Shown: positions 20,752 through 31,899 of the stretch, piece by piece | Numbering within the stretch: position 1 is the stretch's first letter | Layout: every line of letters starts with the position of its first letter | Assembly: GCA_018398585.1 (NCBI GenBank) | Contig: JAGTTD010000011.1 | Location: 15,677,346 to 15,741,345, forward strand | Length of the DNA: 64,000 bases | Source: Simmondsia chinensis | Taxonomy: Eukaryota > Streptophyta > Magnoliopsida > Caryophyllales > Simmondsiaceae | Reading direction: 5' to 3' | Notes under the pieces: model-generated | The model's database searches: none | What the model was told of the DNA's origin: nothing | What the model saw: the letters and a program-made list of their open reading frames with translations, nothing else | Program-made: the position numbers and the translations under genes

Positions 20752-21450
20752 CTACTCAATCAATGGTTGCACCGCAGGTTGAGGAATGAATCCCAAATTA
20801 GTTGGAGAGATTGCAAACAGTTGGCCAATCCACTGATAGGCACTTTTCCTGAATCCACCTTGTAGGCTCTTGCCTTTAATCCGTTGCAGTTGAGCTTGAT
20901 TTGACATGCCTCGTAAGACAACCTTAGATCCTTGAATCTCAAAGGACACTGTTAGTTTTGCAAAATCATAAATTACTAGACTGAAGGATCTCATCCAGTC
21001 AACTCCTAACACCATATCGCATCCACCCAAGGGAAGAATCCTGAAATCATAAGTAAACTGGTGCTCCTGCATAGACCACTGAAATGCTTGGCATTTGTTC
21101 TGAGTAAGGATGGAATTCCCATCTGCAACTGTCACTGCCAAGGGATGGGTCTTGATCACCTCATGTCCCACTTTCTTTACCACTTTAGGATCAACAAAGC
21201 TATGGGTACTTCCACTATCAATTAGGACAATGATTTATCTCTTGCCAACCTTCCCTTTGATCCTTATGGTGTTATGTGCTCCATTTCCATTCAAAGCCTT
21301 CATGAAGATTTCAATTTCATCATCAATAATTTCCTCTGGTGACTCTTGGTCAGAACTATCTTCATCAGCCTCAAATTCATTACTATCAGAATGCATACCA
21401 GCTTTAACGCCTCTAGCAGAAATCAAGAAATGCCTTGGACACAACTGAAT
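20752..21450 (-). pseudogene. pr: Gypsy protease (B2)
   Basis: EIFMKALNGNGAHNTIRIKG is followed by a stop near 21238 and then IVLIDSGSTHSFVD, VTVADGNSILTQNKC, ILPLGGCDMVLGVDWMRSF and YQWIGQLFAISPT. The active-site Asp-Ser-Gly is kept. A stop after PLIE leads into the reverse-transcriptase linker. Confidence 0.82.
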
Positions 21451-22697
21451 CCTTCTGATAAGGTTTGGAACTTCCTCTTTTGAACTTAGTTCTATCACTT
21501 GAAGTGAGGACAGTAGCTTCAATAGGCTTGGCTTTCGCATAAGCCTAGGATAGAGTTCTAGGCCCAATTGCTTTCACAAGATTTTTAACTCTTGGCTTTA
21601 AACCACTTATAAAGCTTGAGATATAATATGCCTCTGTTGCTTAAGGATAAGTGGCTATCATACTTGCTCTGAGATTCTCAAATCTGGTAATATACTCCCT
21701 TACTGTCATTGTTTGAAACACCTTGTTGAAGTTATCAACGACATCACTAGAATCCTCATCACCATAATGCTCACTTAACGCTTCCACAAATTCAGCCCAA
21801 GAAAGGATAGGATTGCTCTCCAACAAGCTAGAGAACCACACCTCATGATCTCCATGGAGGTGTATTGCTACCAATTCTACTTTCTCTACTTCTCTTATGT
21901 TGTAGAAATGAAAATACTGACCACACCTTCTCAACCACGATTGCGGTTGTTTGCCATCAAATGGATGAATCTGAACTCGAGGTTGTCTAGATGCATTACT
22001 TCTTCCATTTGATTTTGCATCATTTCTTTCTGACCGTTGCTGATGATGCTAATCAGGTGGACGATGTTGATGTCCAATGTCCTCAGAAGAAGTGTTAAAC
22101 AGCACATAAGAATTAGGAGGACAATCATTCTATTCTGAATTCATGCCTGATGACCGTGATTACACTTGCTCAATTGGATGATCTCGCATTCTTGCAGCTG
22201 CTTCAACCTGTTGAGGTCTAATTTCAGCTGATTGTAATCGATCTTGAGGCCTAGCAGTCACTTGAACCAGAGGAGGTCTATCGAGTGATCTGTTTCTAGG
22301 TTCCCCAACTACATTATGAGCTCACTTCAGGTGGAGGTATCAATTGACTTGCAGGCCGAAGTACTCCAATTACAGATGGCTCTCCTTGTCTATTAACCTG
22401 ATTTTGCAATTCAATAAGCTTGTCCTCGAAGCTTTGTAACTTTCATGACATTATATCTTCATGCTTCTTATCACTTTCTAATTGCATTTGCCTCAATTGA
22501 TCAATGCCATTCTGCTGCATATTTTGAAACCGAATGAACATCTCATCCATTTGTAGCTTTAATTGATCATTTGTACCAAATTGCACCTCCCTTGATGCAT
22601 TAGCACCAACAACCGCAGCAAAGGACACATTTGGATCCGCAAATGTAGCTGGATTTCCAGTTCCAGCTTCCGATATGGTAGTTACTCCACTAGACAT
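21451..22697 (-). pseudogene. gag: Gypsy gag (B2)
   Basis: Starts MSSGVTTISEAGTGN at 22697 with a Gln/Met-rich coiled-coil-like region (RQMQLESDKKHED). The middle (about 21940-22440) is badly decayed. The Retrotrans_gag core is recognisable at 21641-21934 (RRCGQYFHFYNIREVEKVEL, HGDHEVWFSSLLESNPILSWAEF, YITRFENLRASMIATYP). I could not find an intact zinc knuckle; the frame there is shifted. Confidence 0.78.
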
Positions 22698-22769
22698 GTT
22701 TGAATTGTTCTTTTTATGCTTTGCGAGTTCGAATCAAGCTGCAAATGATCGATTGACAGCAAGGAACCA

Positions 22770-22781
22770 GCTCTGATACCA
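22770..22781 (-). other. Primer-binding site of B2
   Basis: Minus-strand TGGTATCAGAGC, exact initiator tRNA-Met type, two bases from the LTR edge at 22784. Confidence 0.85.
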
Positions 22782-22783
22782 AA

Positions 22784-23209
22784 TGTTAAGCTTCAATTCA
22801 AAGATTGAAGTTAACTTGTGAAAGAGAGAGATTAGATGAGAAGAGAATTGAAAGTTAGATGAGAGATTAGAGAACTAGATGAGAGTTAGAGAGAAAATAT
22901 CTCAAAGGATATTATGAATTTCATTGAATGAATCAAACTTACACTTGACCAAGCTATTTATAGAAATCTAAAGACATTGCATCAAGACAAGGCTCTAACC
23001 GACTTAGAACAGCCCAGCCACCACAATTGACCCAACCATGTCTACTTAACCGACTTAACTAACATACAAAAGCTTGGGCACCAAACTAACGGCAATACAA
23101 AACACTGAACAAAAGGCAGCACTTAACGAGCCCTTAAGATAACCACTCTAAGTCCGATATAACAGCAACAAAGCAGCAACAACGAGCCTCAAACAGCCAG
23201 ATCATAACA
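22784..23209 (-). mobile_element. 5' LTR of B2
   Basis: On the plus strand it runs from TGTTAAGCTTCAATTC to CAGATCATAACA, 426 bp, related to the LTRs of A2 and C (same tips, CAGCCACCACAATTGAC block, GA-rich tract). U5 hairpin at 22785-22816 with a loop TCAAAG. Confidence 0.87.
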
Positions 23210-23210
23210 C

Positions 23211-23480
23211 ATATCACAACCTCCCAACCTCAAAACTTTGAAATCATACTCAAACTTATGACCTTGCATCTTCCAATTGAACTTCTTACACTTTGTGTGT
23301 GTCAAAATTGAATTTCCATCAACCACTATGATAGCCAAGGGGCTTGTCTTGATCAAATCTTGTCCCAAGCTCCTACAATTTTGGGATCCACAAAGCTATG
23401 TGTGCTCCCACTATCAATTGGTATCAATAAGTCTCGTTGCCTAACAACACCCTTAATTCGAATGGTATTATACAAGCCAC
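23211..23480 (-). pseudogene. pr: Protease N-terminal part (B, 5' piece)
   Basis: LLIPIDSGSTHSFVDPKIV gives the active site. Following sequence reads FNWKMQGHKFEYDFKVLRLGGCDM before the B2 LTR interrupts it. A frameshift lies near 23355 after GAWDKI. Confidence 0.8.
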
Positions 23481-24666
23481 TCCCTGTTAAGGCCTTCATA
23501 GAAATTTCAACCTCATCCTTCTCCTCAGAATCATCCTTATTCTCTTCCGCTTGCTCCCTAAAATCAAGCATTTCATCTTCATCTGTTTTAGAAGCCTCTA
23601 CTCTAGTGGCTGCCATGAGATACTTAGGGTCACACTTATGACCAAAGAAGCACTTCTGATTGCATTTAAAGCAAAGCTTATGAGGCCTTCTATCATCAGT
23701 ACTACTAGCTCTACCATTGTACTGTGTATATCTCAATGAAGATGATCCATTGGAAGCACCTTTCAATTTCTAAGAATCAGGAATTTTCAATACCGAGCTC
23801 TTAACCTTTCTTGCCTTTGAATAAGCTTAAGAAAGAGTGGAGGGATCGAATACCTTAACCATGTTCTTGATTTTAAGCTTAAGTCTACTTACAAAGCTTG
23901 ACATATAGTATGATTCCGGTGCCTCGGGATACACAATGAGCATCCTGGCTCTCAATCCTTCAAATCTTGTCATGTACTCCTTCACAGATGAGACTTGAGT
24001 GACTTTATTGAAGTTATCCACCACTTCACTCACATCTTCATCCCCATACCTATCACAAAGCTCATTTGCAAACTCAGTCCAGGTGATTGTAGGCCTATTG
24101 CACATCAAACTGTAATACCAAACCTCCAATTCTCCTTTCAAATACACAGTTGCCAACTCAACCTTCTCATGGTCTTCAATGTTGTAGAAACGAAAGTACC
24201 TCTCACACTTCCTTATCCAGGATTGAGGCATTGTACCATCGAAAGGCTCTAGATCCACACGAGGCTGTCTAAATCCAAGGCTCCTTGCACTTGATGTACT
24301 GTTATTGCTATCCATAAGAGGAGGCCTTGTATCATTGCTGTCTACTGGTCGAGGCCTTGGATCAGGAGGTCTGCTCTGCTGACTTGTAGGAAAAAGTATG
24401 CTACCACCAGCCTGTTGTTGCTACCTCTCCATTTTCTGTTGCAATCCATTAATTTGCTGTGAGAGCTCTTGAGATTGTGATTCAAACCTCTGATTCATAT
24501 CTTGCCGGAAGGATTGCATCCTATTCTGCATCATCTGTAGCACCTGATCCATCTGATTTCCCTGATTAACTCCGCTATCAATACCAGCAACTGCAGCAGC
24601 TTAAGTAGCAGTGTTATTAGCTGCATTGTTAGCTGCATTAGCACGAGTGTTTGGTCCACTAACCAT
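23481..24666 (-). pseudogene. gag: Gypsy gag (B)
   Basis: Starts MVSGPNTRANAANN near 24666. A coiled-coil-like region (MMQNRMQSFRQDMNQRFESQ) follows, then the Retrotrans_gag core at 23827-24315 (DLEPFDGTMPQSWIRKCERYF, EVWYYSLMCNRPTITWTEF, YMTRFEGLRARMLIVYP, ESYYMSSFVSRLKLKIKNM), then a zinc knuckle CFKCNQKCFFGHKC near 23640-23680 and an acidic linker to the protease. Stops lie near 24601, 24423, 23827 and 23773. Confidence 0.83.
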
Positions 24667-24792
24667 AGCCACAGATCGCCTGTTTCTAGCCAGATTGCCA
24701 CACAATTCAATCAATTCAGCACTGAACAAGCCTACACTTCAACAATTCAATAGAATTAAAGATAAATCAATCTGATCGTATGCAAGTTCAAG

Positions 24793-24804
24793 GCTTTGAT
24801 ACCA
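24793..24804 (-). other. Primer-binding site of B
   Basis: Minus-strand TGGTATCAAAGC, one mismatch from the initiator tRNA-Met type, two bases from the LTR at 24807. Confidence 0.82.
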
Positions 24805-24806
24805 AT

Positions 24807-25163
24807 TGTTATGAATCAAGATGAATCTTGATCATAACCTAGGGGAGAGAAGAGGTAAGATGAGAAGAGAAGTTAAAAAGATGAGAATAGAGAGAGAGTG
24901 TTAGATGAGAAAGAGCAATCAGGATATTATTTCCTTCATAAAATGATTCTTACATGATAGTCATCTATTTATACCAATACAATCAAGAACACAAAACAAT
25001 GAATCTAGATTATTCATCTTAACTACCAACCAACTTACTAACTGAGAATAGCCGCCAAAATTAACTTTAAGCAAGACTAACAATGACTTAAGCAAGACTA
25101 ACAACCGCCAAGGATCACCAACAGCATTTCCCGCCAAGATAAGCCTCTAATCTGAACATGACA
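24807..25163 (-). mobile_element. 5' LTR of B
   Basis: On the plus strand it runs from TGTTATGAATCAAG to GAACATGACA, 357 bp, matching the left copy with scattered differences. TCAAG follows directly. Confidence 0.9.
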
Positions 25164-27022
25164 TCAAGGGTAAAAATGTTCCCAGGAACAAGGCTCTAGA
25201 CACCGTTATGGGAGGACCACACGTGATGGCCACATGGCACTTCATCCAAAAACAGCATTGTCCCAGCGCTAGAGAAATTAGGGTGTAAACAATATGGCTA
25301 GGTAGACTGTGGTTGGAGTCAAGACTATCTTGGTTAGACAAGGTGAGATCATAATGGCTTAGTCCAGGCTGTTAGAAAGGACATCAGGCAACTTAGGCTT
25401 GCCCCTCCTCCATTAGTCCCGACTAGTTATCCTCTCAAGACACCCTCAAACTCATGGTTACCAGTTGCTCAAGCTGACTGTACAGTCGCTGAGAGAATGG
25501 GAAACCCAATGGTGGCTAACCCACGTGTTGTACACTTGGAATCTTGCCATTGAAACGATAAGGTGCCTCTTAGAGTTGCTGAACCCTCTACTCAAAGTTT
25601 CTCTCTGACCACTAAGGATCTCAACCCCATTGCGCCATTGTTACCTCTCCTCGAGACAATGGGGCATAGCCGTTCGTAGCCCCTTCAAGTAGTGGAGGTT
25701 CCCTCGAGGCACACTCAAGGCCTAAAATAAGGAACACAAGGTCAGGTCCCTATTTTCGAGAACCATGCTTCTTATCCTAGACCTCCTCATACTTATCACA
25801 CTAGGGGGCAAAATAACAACCCACTGCCTCAAGATCGTGACTTGGGGGTTGATCAAGCAAGGATGAACTAACAGCCTGCTACTACCGGTATGTTTCCAGG
25901 CATGCCAAGTAACCCAGGTCCTACTGGGGCATACTTTATGGCCAAACAAGTGCATGGCCATTATGATCAAGGGGTTTATCCAAGGTTTTGGGGGCAACAT
26001 TTTTTCCCACACCCGATTGTGGTGGGTGCTCAGGGGTATCCTGCAGATCCCCCTCGAGATTCTCACCCGCTTGGGGGGCAATGGCAAGTGCATAATCGTA
26101 TGCCTAACCTTCCCCTCCAGGATCAATTAGCCGCCCTGATTGACCAAATGTATGGGCCAGGCCTCACAAGGGTTAATAGACCTTTGTATAGTAAGCCTTA
26201 CATTGTCTATATGGACAGGGATTACCCTTTTCCCCGAGGATATGAAATCCCTGAGTTTACCCTCTTTTCAAGAGAAGGGACCACATCTTCTCTCAAGCAC
26301 TTGGCAAGGTTTAATTGTCAAGGTAGAGAAGTGGCAGATAACCAATATCTCAAATTAAGGTTGTTCCCTAGCTCATTGACTGGGACCGCTTTCCAGTGGT
26401 ATATCAGCCTTCTCTTAATTCTATTTATTATTGGGAAGAGATGGCTAGGCAATTCCAGACCCAATTCCAGAGAATGGAATTAGGAACTTCCGTGTCAGAC
26501 TTGGCTCAAATGAGACGGAAGCCAGGCAATTCAGTGGAAGAATATATTAATCGATTCAAGTGAGCCAGGTTAAAATGCACTGTAGCCCTTCCTGAGGTTG
26601 AGTACAGCAAGCTGGGCCTTAACGGCTTGGATATTTAATTCAAGAAGAAATTCGAAGTTTTCAATTTTACGATGCTTCTTCAGCTAGTAGAATGTGCCGC
26701 TAGATTCGAAGCGATCTTAAAAGAAGAAAGCCTTAAAAAAATAGCGTGTATGAGACCTACGTACACGATTTGATTGAGGAGGAGGAAGATCCTCCATACG
26801 AGATTGACGTTGCTGAATACATCAAGGGACCTCCAATGGTTTGAAATCCTCTGATCAAGAAGGATATCAAAGCTGGGAAGTCTTACTAGTCCCAAGAATT
26901 GTGAAAAGATTTGTTTGACCCCTCTAGAGCTGATGTAATATTCGATTGGCTTGAGGCAAATAATAAACTCAAAATCAGGGGTAAACACAGAAAACCGGAT
27001 CCTAACTTGAATAAGGGAAAGG
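25164..27022 (+). pseudogene. gag: Tat gag, copy 2
   Basis: After about 130 bp of unassigned sequence, similarity to Tat gag begins near 25295. The longest open piece (25890-26483) contains LQDQLAALIDQMYGPGL, RPLYSKPYIVYMDRDYPFP, YEIPEFTLFSREGTTSSLKH and the AFQWYISLL gag-core block. Further blocks, broken by stops and shifts, are ELGTSVSDLAQMRRKPGNS, IEEEEDPPYEIDVAEYIKGPP and an incomplete zinc-binding region. Similarity stops at GKV near 27022, where copy 3 continues YCKWHDS, because copia LTR sequence takes over. It is a separate Tat copy, since the same gag region recurs at 28.0-29.2 and 43.7-44.5 kb. Confidence 0.8.
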
Positions 27023-27863
27023 TGTAGCGACCAAAGTCTTATGTACATTGGGCAAGATCATAAAGTATGATGGGAACAAGTGTGGAATAGGAATCTATAA
27101 TCTCTTATGAGATAAAGATGTCATCTCAGTCGATTCACAAGTACTTGAATAAATTCGGAAAAACTTTGGCCAGAGTATTCTAGATATTTGACATTTGGAA
27201 TTAATTCAGAAATTTTGTTTTTTGTACTGATAAATTATTTAAGAAGGACGAGTTGAGAACTAAGGAAAAAAGCTGTGAGAAACATAATGGTAGTAGTTAG
27301 AGTTAATTTTCTCATGTACATCTAATGGAGGGTTAATTGTTAATAAAAGGTTATTCGGGAATTATTGAACAAATATCTAGAGTGCAGTAAAACTTATTTA
27401 GTAGAGTTACATTTTACTAAATGGTACTCAAATACTATCACGAGATGCTAATTAGATTTGATCCATTTGGAGCTAGAATTAAATTGTCCTTGAGGTCCCT
27501 ACCCAAGCCACTATAATTTACACCATTAGAAAATATTAAAAAAATTCATAAGATGAATTATTTATTTATTAGATGAATAAATTAATTAATTTTTTGCTAA
27601 ATAGGTGATTCATGAGAAGAATTTATACATGTGGTAAAATAAAATAGAAACAATGCATTAAAACATGACATGATCCATGTATTCATGAGCTGCCTCATCG
27701 ACGCACGAATCGGCCAACCCCAGATCCATGTGCTTAGGAATGGGCCAACTAGGACATGTCATGCGCTGGGGTGTCCTATGGGGACGATCCGCGTCAATTG
27801 ATAAGGACCAATCACGCGTTGACACGTGGCAGCGATAGACCAGCTATTGGGATGTGTAATTGT
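27023..27863 (+). mobile_element. Truncated copia LTR fragment (D/E family)
   Basis: The sequence aligns by eye with the middle of the E 5' LTR (from about 55485 onward) and the reverse complement of the D left LTR. Shared blocks include TTTGACATTTGGAATT, ATAATGGTAGTAGTTA, TCATGTACATCTAATGGA and AAATTGTCCTTGAGGTCC. Both LTR tips (TGTTAGGA start and the end next to the PBS) are missing. It joins Tat gag copy 2 on the left and the start of Tat gag copy 3 on the right. Confidence 0.8.
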
Positions 27864-27876
27864 CGGCCATTCGCCG

Positions 27877-29229
27877 ATGGTCAGGACCAGGAGGTCTAGT
27901 GCCCTGGAGCATGAGGAACCAAAAGGCCTAGCCTTGGTGGGATCCCCACTTGAGCATCCTCTCGAGCAAAGTCCTATATCTTGAAGGAATAAACCAAGTC
28001 ACAGCCATAGCAGCGTGAATAAACCAAGTCACAGCCATAGCAGCGAAAGTGCAGGTGATGATGACATCCCAGATGATGAACGTATTGGGCTCGATGGCCA
28101 TTCTCGCAAGAGTTTCATGCTTATGCTCAAACATCGTTTAGAGATTGTGGACCAAAGAGTCCAACAAACAATGGAAGAAGCCTTCGAGAGACAACATGCT
28201 GAAAAAGAGTGCAATCTCGCGACTCAGCATGAAAACTCTGCCGCCATGAGAGCCATGATTAATGACGCTAGAACCTCTATGAATGAAAGGCTTCACAGAG
28301 AAACTGATAAAGTCTTTGTCAAAATGAACTCAACTTTGTCCTTTATTGTTACCCTTATTGCTAAGGACGTGGCTAGATAGATGGTGGTTAAAGTAAAACC
28401 TATCTGAGTTAGACATGCTGAGACTTATAATGGCTTGGTCCAAGTCGTTAGGGAGAATATCAAGCAGCTTAGGCCTATACCTCTTCCATCAGTACTAGCT
28501 AGTTACCATCATGAGATACCCTCGAGTTCGCAATTGCCAGTTGCTCAGATTGACTACACGGTCCCTAAGAGAACGGAAAACCCAACTGTGGCTAACCTAG
28601 CTGTTATGCACTTGGAATCCAACCATAGAAGCGATAACATGCCCCTTAGAGCTGCCAGACCATTGAATAAGGGTTTCTTTCTGACCATGAGGGACCTTAA
28701 TGCTAATGTGCCTATGTTACTTGTCCACGAGATAGGGGGCATAACAATCATACCCTCCTCAGGTAGTAGAGGTTGCCCCAAGGCCCACTCAAGGCCTTGA
28801 AGTAGGAGTGCAAGGTCAGGTCCCCACTTTCAGGAACTAGACTTCCATCCTAGACTTCTTCATTCTTATAATACTAGGGGAAAAAGTAACAACCCACTTC
28901 CTCAAGACCATGACTTGGGGATTGATCAGGTAAGGCTGAACCAACAGCCTGCTAACACTAGTGTGCTTCCAAGCATGCCAAGTAACCCAAGTCTTGCTGG
29001 GACATACTTCATGGCCAATTAGGTGCATGGCCAGTATGATCAAGAGGTTTACCCAGGGTTGAGGGGGTAACAACTGTTCCCCACACCCGATTGTGACGGT
29101 TGCTCAAGGGTATCCTGTAGTTCCCCCTTGACATCCTCACCCACTTGGGGGCAATGGCAAGCACATAATCATGTGCCTAACCTACCCCCACCCTCATTGA
29201 GCAAATGTATGGCCGGGTCTCGTAAGGAT
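27877..29229 (+). pseudogene. gag: Tat gag, copy 3, 5' piece
   Basis: The start ATG at 27877 begins MVRTRRSSALEHEEPKG, collinear with copy 1 from its first codon. Two longer open pieces are 28015-28380 (acidic, then a probable coiled coil, VDQRVQQTMEEAFERQHAEKE, and MNERLHRETDKVFVKM) and 28435-28800. A 30-bp tandem duplication at 27987-28046 doubles a NKPSHSHSS segment. The last recognisable block is IEQMYG near 29210; the gag continues at 43733 beyond the solo LTR. Confidence 0.82.
27987..28046 (+). repeat. 30-bp tandem duplication in Tat gag
   Basis: Two copies of a 30-bp unit starting GAATAAACCAAGTCACAGCC lie head to tail at 27987-28016 and 28017-28046 with only the last base or two differing. 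Being 10 codons long it keeps frame. Copy 1 has no such duplication. Confidence 0.85.
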
Positions 29230-29715
29230 TGATAAGTCAAATTTAGTATATAATTATTCATATATTTTAGGTTAAATACTAGCCTTTTATACCTAATTTT
29301 GCTAGCCTTTTTCGCTCCTATTGTTATTTCTTTACAAAAACACTCATTTTATGCTAAATCTTGCTAAGTTTTATCATGAACATCAACAAGTGAATGCAAG
29401 ATACATCAAACAAAAGCTAAAAATAGGCAAAATACATCAGATGTACTCGGTAATGTAAGGAAAGAATAAGAACATGTACAACTTCTTGCAATTTACAATT
29501 TTGGACCGCAAAACAAGTAAATCAAATGCAAGAACATCTTTATCACTTCAAGAACAACTACAACCTGCAAGAAAAGCTGAGTTTGGGCGGTGGAAAGGAG
29601 AGAAAAATGAAGAAAATAAGCAAATTGTGGCAGGTTGCAAAGAGGGCGACAAAATGAGCAAATGGGAGAGAACTTGTATAAATTTTTTATTTCATGTAAT
29701 TCCAACCATATGTAC

Positions 29716-29723
29716 TATAAATA
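29716..29723 (+). promoter_or_regulatory. Candidate TATA box of the solo LTR
   Basis: TATAAATA lies near the middle of the solo LTR in the plus orientation, a plausible U3 core promoter. Confidence 0.45.
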
Positions 29724-30575
29724 GAAGATTTAGGAAAGTGTTTTATCATCAATTCATTCAGAAAAAAAAAAAAAAAAAGTCAATATAAAGGAAAAAAAAT
29801 AGAAAAAATTCGGATAGAAGAGGAAGGGAAAGAAAAGAAAGAGTTTGGCTTGTAATTTTTCACTTCCAAGTTCTTTTCTATCCTTTTCTTCTTTAATTTC
29901 ATAGATTTTGTCTTAATTTTAATTTATATTATGTTTACCATGAACTAATTTTGCTTATCCAAGGCTACAATGTAGCCTAAGTTGTACTATGCGCTCTTTT
30001 TTAATTCAACGTATTCAAAGTTTGTTTATTGCGCTGTTTGAGTGTTTATCCTTGTTCTTCATGAGTTTTGAATGCTTTATCACCATTCAAAGCCTATAAT
30101 GATCCATAATGAGTCTGAGAGGAGATTTATGATTAATGCTAAAGTGATAAACACAACAAATTGAGCAAATACTAGAGAAAGATTAACGCGATTTGTGTGG
30201 TTTTAAGTGAAAACCATAGATCTTCAAAACTCTTTTCTTATTTAAATTCATGTAATAGATTGATGAGTTAATATATAAAAGAGTATGCTAAATGTTTCTC
30301 GAGAGAGAATATTTAGTAAATTAGGGTTTTCGACCATCAACATATAATAACAACTTGAATATCGAGAATAGAAAGGCATATTGATACAACTAGGTAAAAT
30401 CGGATGCCTTGGATCTTCTTAGATCATAAAAATTAGAAAACTTTCTAAAAATCAGTAACTTAATTTAGTTCTTTTCATTTTATTTGTTTCATTAAAAAAT
30501 TAAAATTTTGGTCTTTTAAATAGTGCTAAAACTACTAATTTTGATATTCATTTAATAACAATCCTCGTGGGACGA

Positions 30576-31012
30576 TGTTAAGCTTCAAGATCAATCTTAA
30601 AGTTAACCTAGTGGAAGTATAGGATAGAAGAGAGGTCAGATGAGAAAAAAAAGGGAAGGAGATGAGAAATTAGAGAGAGAGAATTAATATCAAAAGATAT
30701 TTTGTATTTGATTGAATGAGGATTACGCTTGAACATAGCTACTTAGACTCAATCTAGATACATTGGACTAAAAATAATCTGACAGACTTACACAATCAGC
30801 AGCCGCCACAATTGACTCAATCTAAGTACACCTTGACCATCAACCCACTTAACTAGATACAATAAGACTTTGGCGCCAAAAGCAACTAACAACCAACATT
30901 AAAGAATATACATCAAAACACAACACTTCACTTAACAACAATTAACTGTAGCCTAGCAAAGCAAATCAGAACATATCAGCATCAATATAGAGCTATGAAG
31001 CAGATCATAACA
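30576..31012 (-). mobile_element. 3' LTR of C
   Basis: On the plus strand it runs from TGTTAAGCTTCAAG to CAGATCATAACA, 437 bp. The U5 hairpin is at 30577-30607. A polypurine tract (plus-strand TCCCCTCTCC) follows at 31013-31023. Confidence 0.9.
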
Positions 31013-31059
31013 ATCCCCTCTCCTTGAAAACATTCTTATCTCAAGAATGAAGGGTAGAG

Positions 31060-31899
31060 AATTGGCTTCTCATAAATTGCAACTCCTCCCAAGACGCATC
31101 CTTCTTGTCCAAGTTAGACCAATGCACCAGAACCTCCTTTACTGATCTACCTTCAACATTCTGTGGTCTGGAATCCAAGAAAGTAGTAGGGTTCAATAGC
31201 AAAACACCATTAGAACCAACTTCCGGGGGCTAAGCTGAACTGTCTTGGCCTTTCTTCACCTGTTTCTTTAAAAGGGGCACATGAAACACAAAGTGAATGT
31301 AAGAGTCAGGGGGCAATTACAACTGATAAGCTACTTCCCCAATCTTCTCAATGATCTTGTATTGCCCAAAGTATCTAACACATAGTTTAACATTCCTTCT
31401 TACAGCCATTGAAGCTTGTCTGTAGGGCTGAAGCTTCAAATAAACCATATCTCCTATTTCATAAGCTTTGTCCACACGCTTCTTATCTGCATAATACTTC
31501 ATCCTTGCTTGAGCTTTATGAAGATTATCCTTCAGAAGTTGCACCAATTGTCTTCCTTGCAGCATCAAATCAGCCACTTCAGGGACTGATGTCACTAGCT
31601 TTTGCAACATCAAGGGTGAAGGAGGATCATAACCATATAAATCCTTGAATGGTGTGGTGCCAATTGAAGCATGAGCGTGTGTATTATACTAGTTTTCAGA
31701 AAAAGATAACCATCTTCCCCAAACTTTAGGATGACTGAATACCATGCTCCGGAGGTAATGTTCTATACACTGATTAACTCTTTCCGTTTGGCCATTAGTC
31801 TGTGGATGGTAGGAAGAACACAAAGCCAAAGTTGTGCCTATGAGGATGAACAATTCCCTTAAGAAATGACTGGTGAAGAGCTTGTCCCAATCAAATACT
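31060..31899 (-). pseudogene. int: Gypsy integrase C-terminal half and tail (C, 3' piece)
   Basis: Minus-strand reading gives DKLFTSHFLRELFILIGTTL, SSYHPQTNGQTERVNQ (catalytic Glu kept), MKYYADKKRVDKAYEIGD, KLCVRYFGQYKIIEKIG, FVFHVPLLKKQ and a tail with VLVHWSNLDKKDASWEEL. Stops occur after AYQL and in the YWYNT block. The upstream half of this integrase is at 39348-39800 on the other side of copia D. Confidence 0.83.

Larger units (their letters stand above)
17953..23209 (-). mobile_element. B2: gypsy nested in B, 3' LTR deleted
   Basis: In minus-strand order: 5' LTR 22784-23209, PBS, gag, protease, reverse transcriptase, RNase H, integrase, chromodomain-like tail. It ends inside the tail at about 17980, with no PPT or 3' LTR. 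Insertion is in the B protease between the codons for GGCDM and VDWMR. It has the longest uninterrupted pol stretches in the window (380 codons of integrase, 228 of reverse transcriptase). Confidence 0.88.
14466..25163 (-). mobile_element. B: gypsy element with TCAAG duplication, containing B2
   Basis: The LTRs are at 14466-14828 and 24807-25163, and the exact 5-bp repeat TCAAG lies outside both ends (14461-14465 and 25164-25168). In minus-strand order the unit has LTR, PBS, gag, protease (split by B2), reverse transcriptase, RNase H, integrase, chromodomain-like tail, PPT, LTR. Removing B2 leaves about 5.4 kb, normal for a chromovirus-like element. The pol frame has many stops. Confidence 0.92.

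Noticed and set aside
22770..22783. tRNA-Met-like sequences near LTR edges as tRNA genes
   Set aside because: Only 12 or so bases match the tRNA 3' end, always next to an LTR; they are primer-binding sites.
14466..25163. One 10.7-kb gypsy with two pol regions
   Set aside because: The second LTR and PBS at 22770-23209 and the split protease show two elements, B2 inside B.
29762..29778. A17 run that could be the tail of a SINE or processed pseudogene
   Set aside because: It lies inside the solo LTR, with no retroposed gene upstream and no flanking direct repeats seen.
29474..29788. 104-codon frame
   Set aside because: Lies over the TATA box and poly-A run of the solo LTR; Lys-rich because of A-rich DNA.
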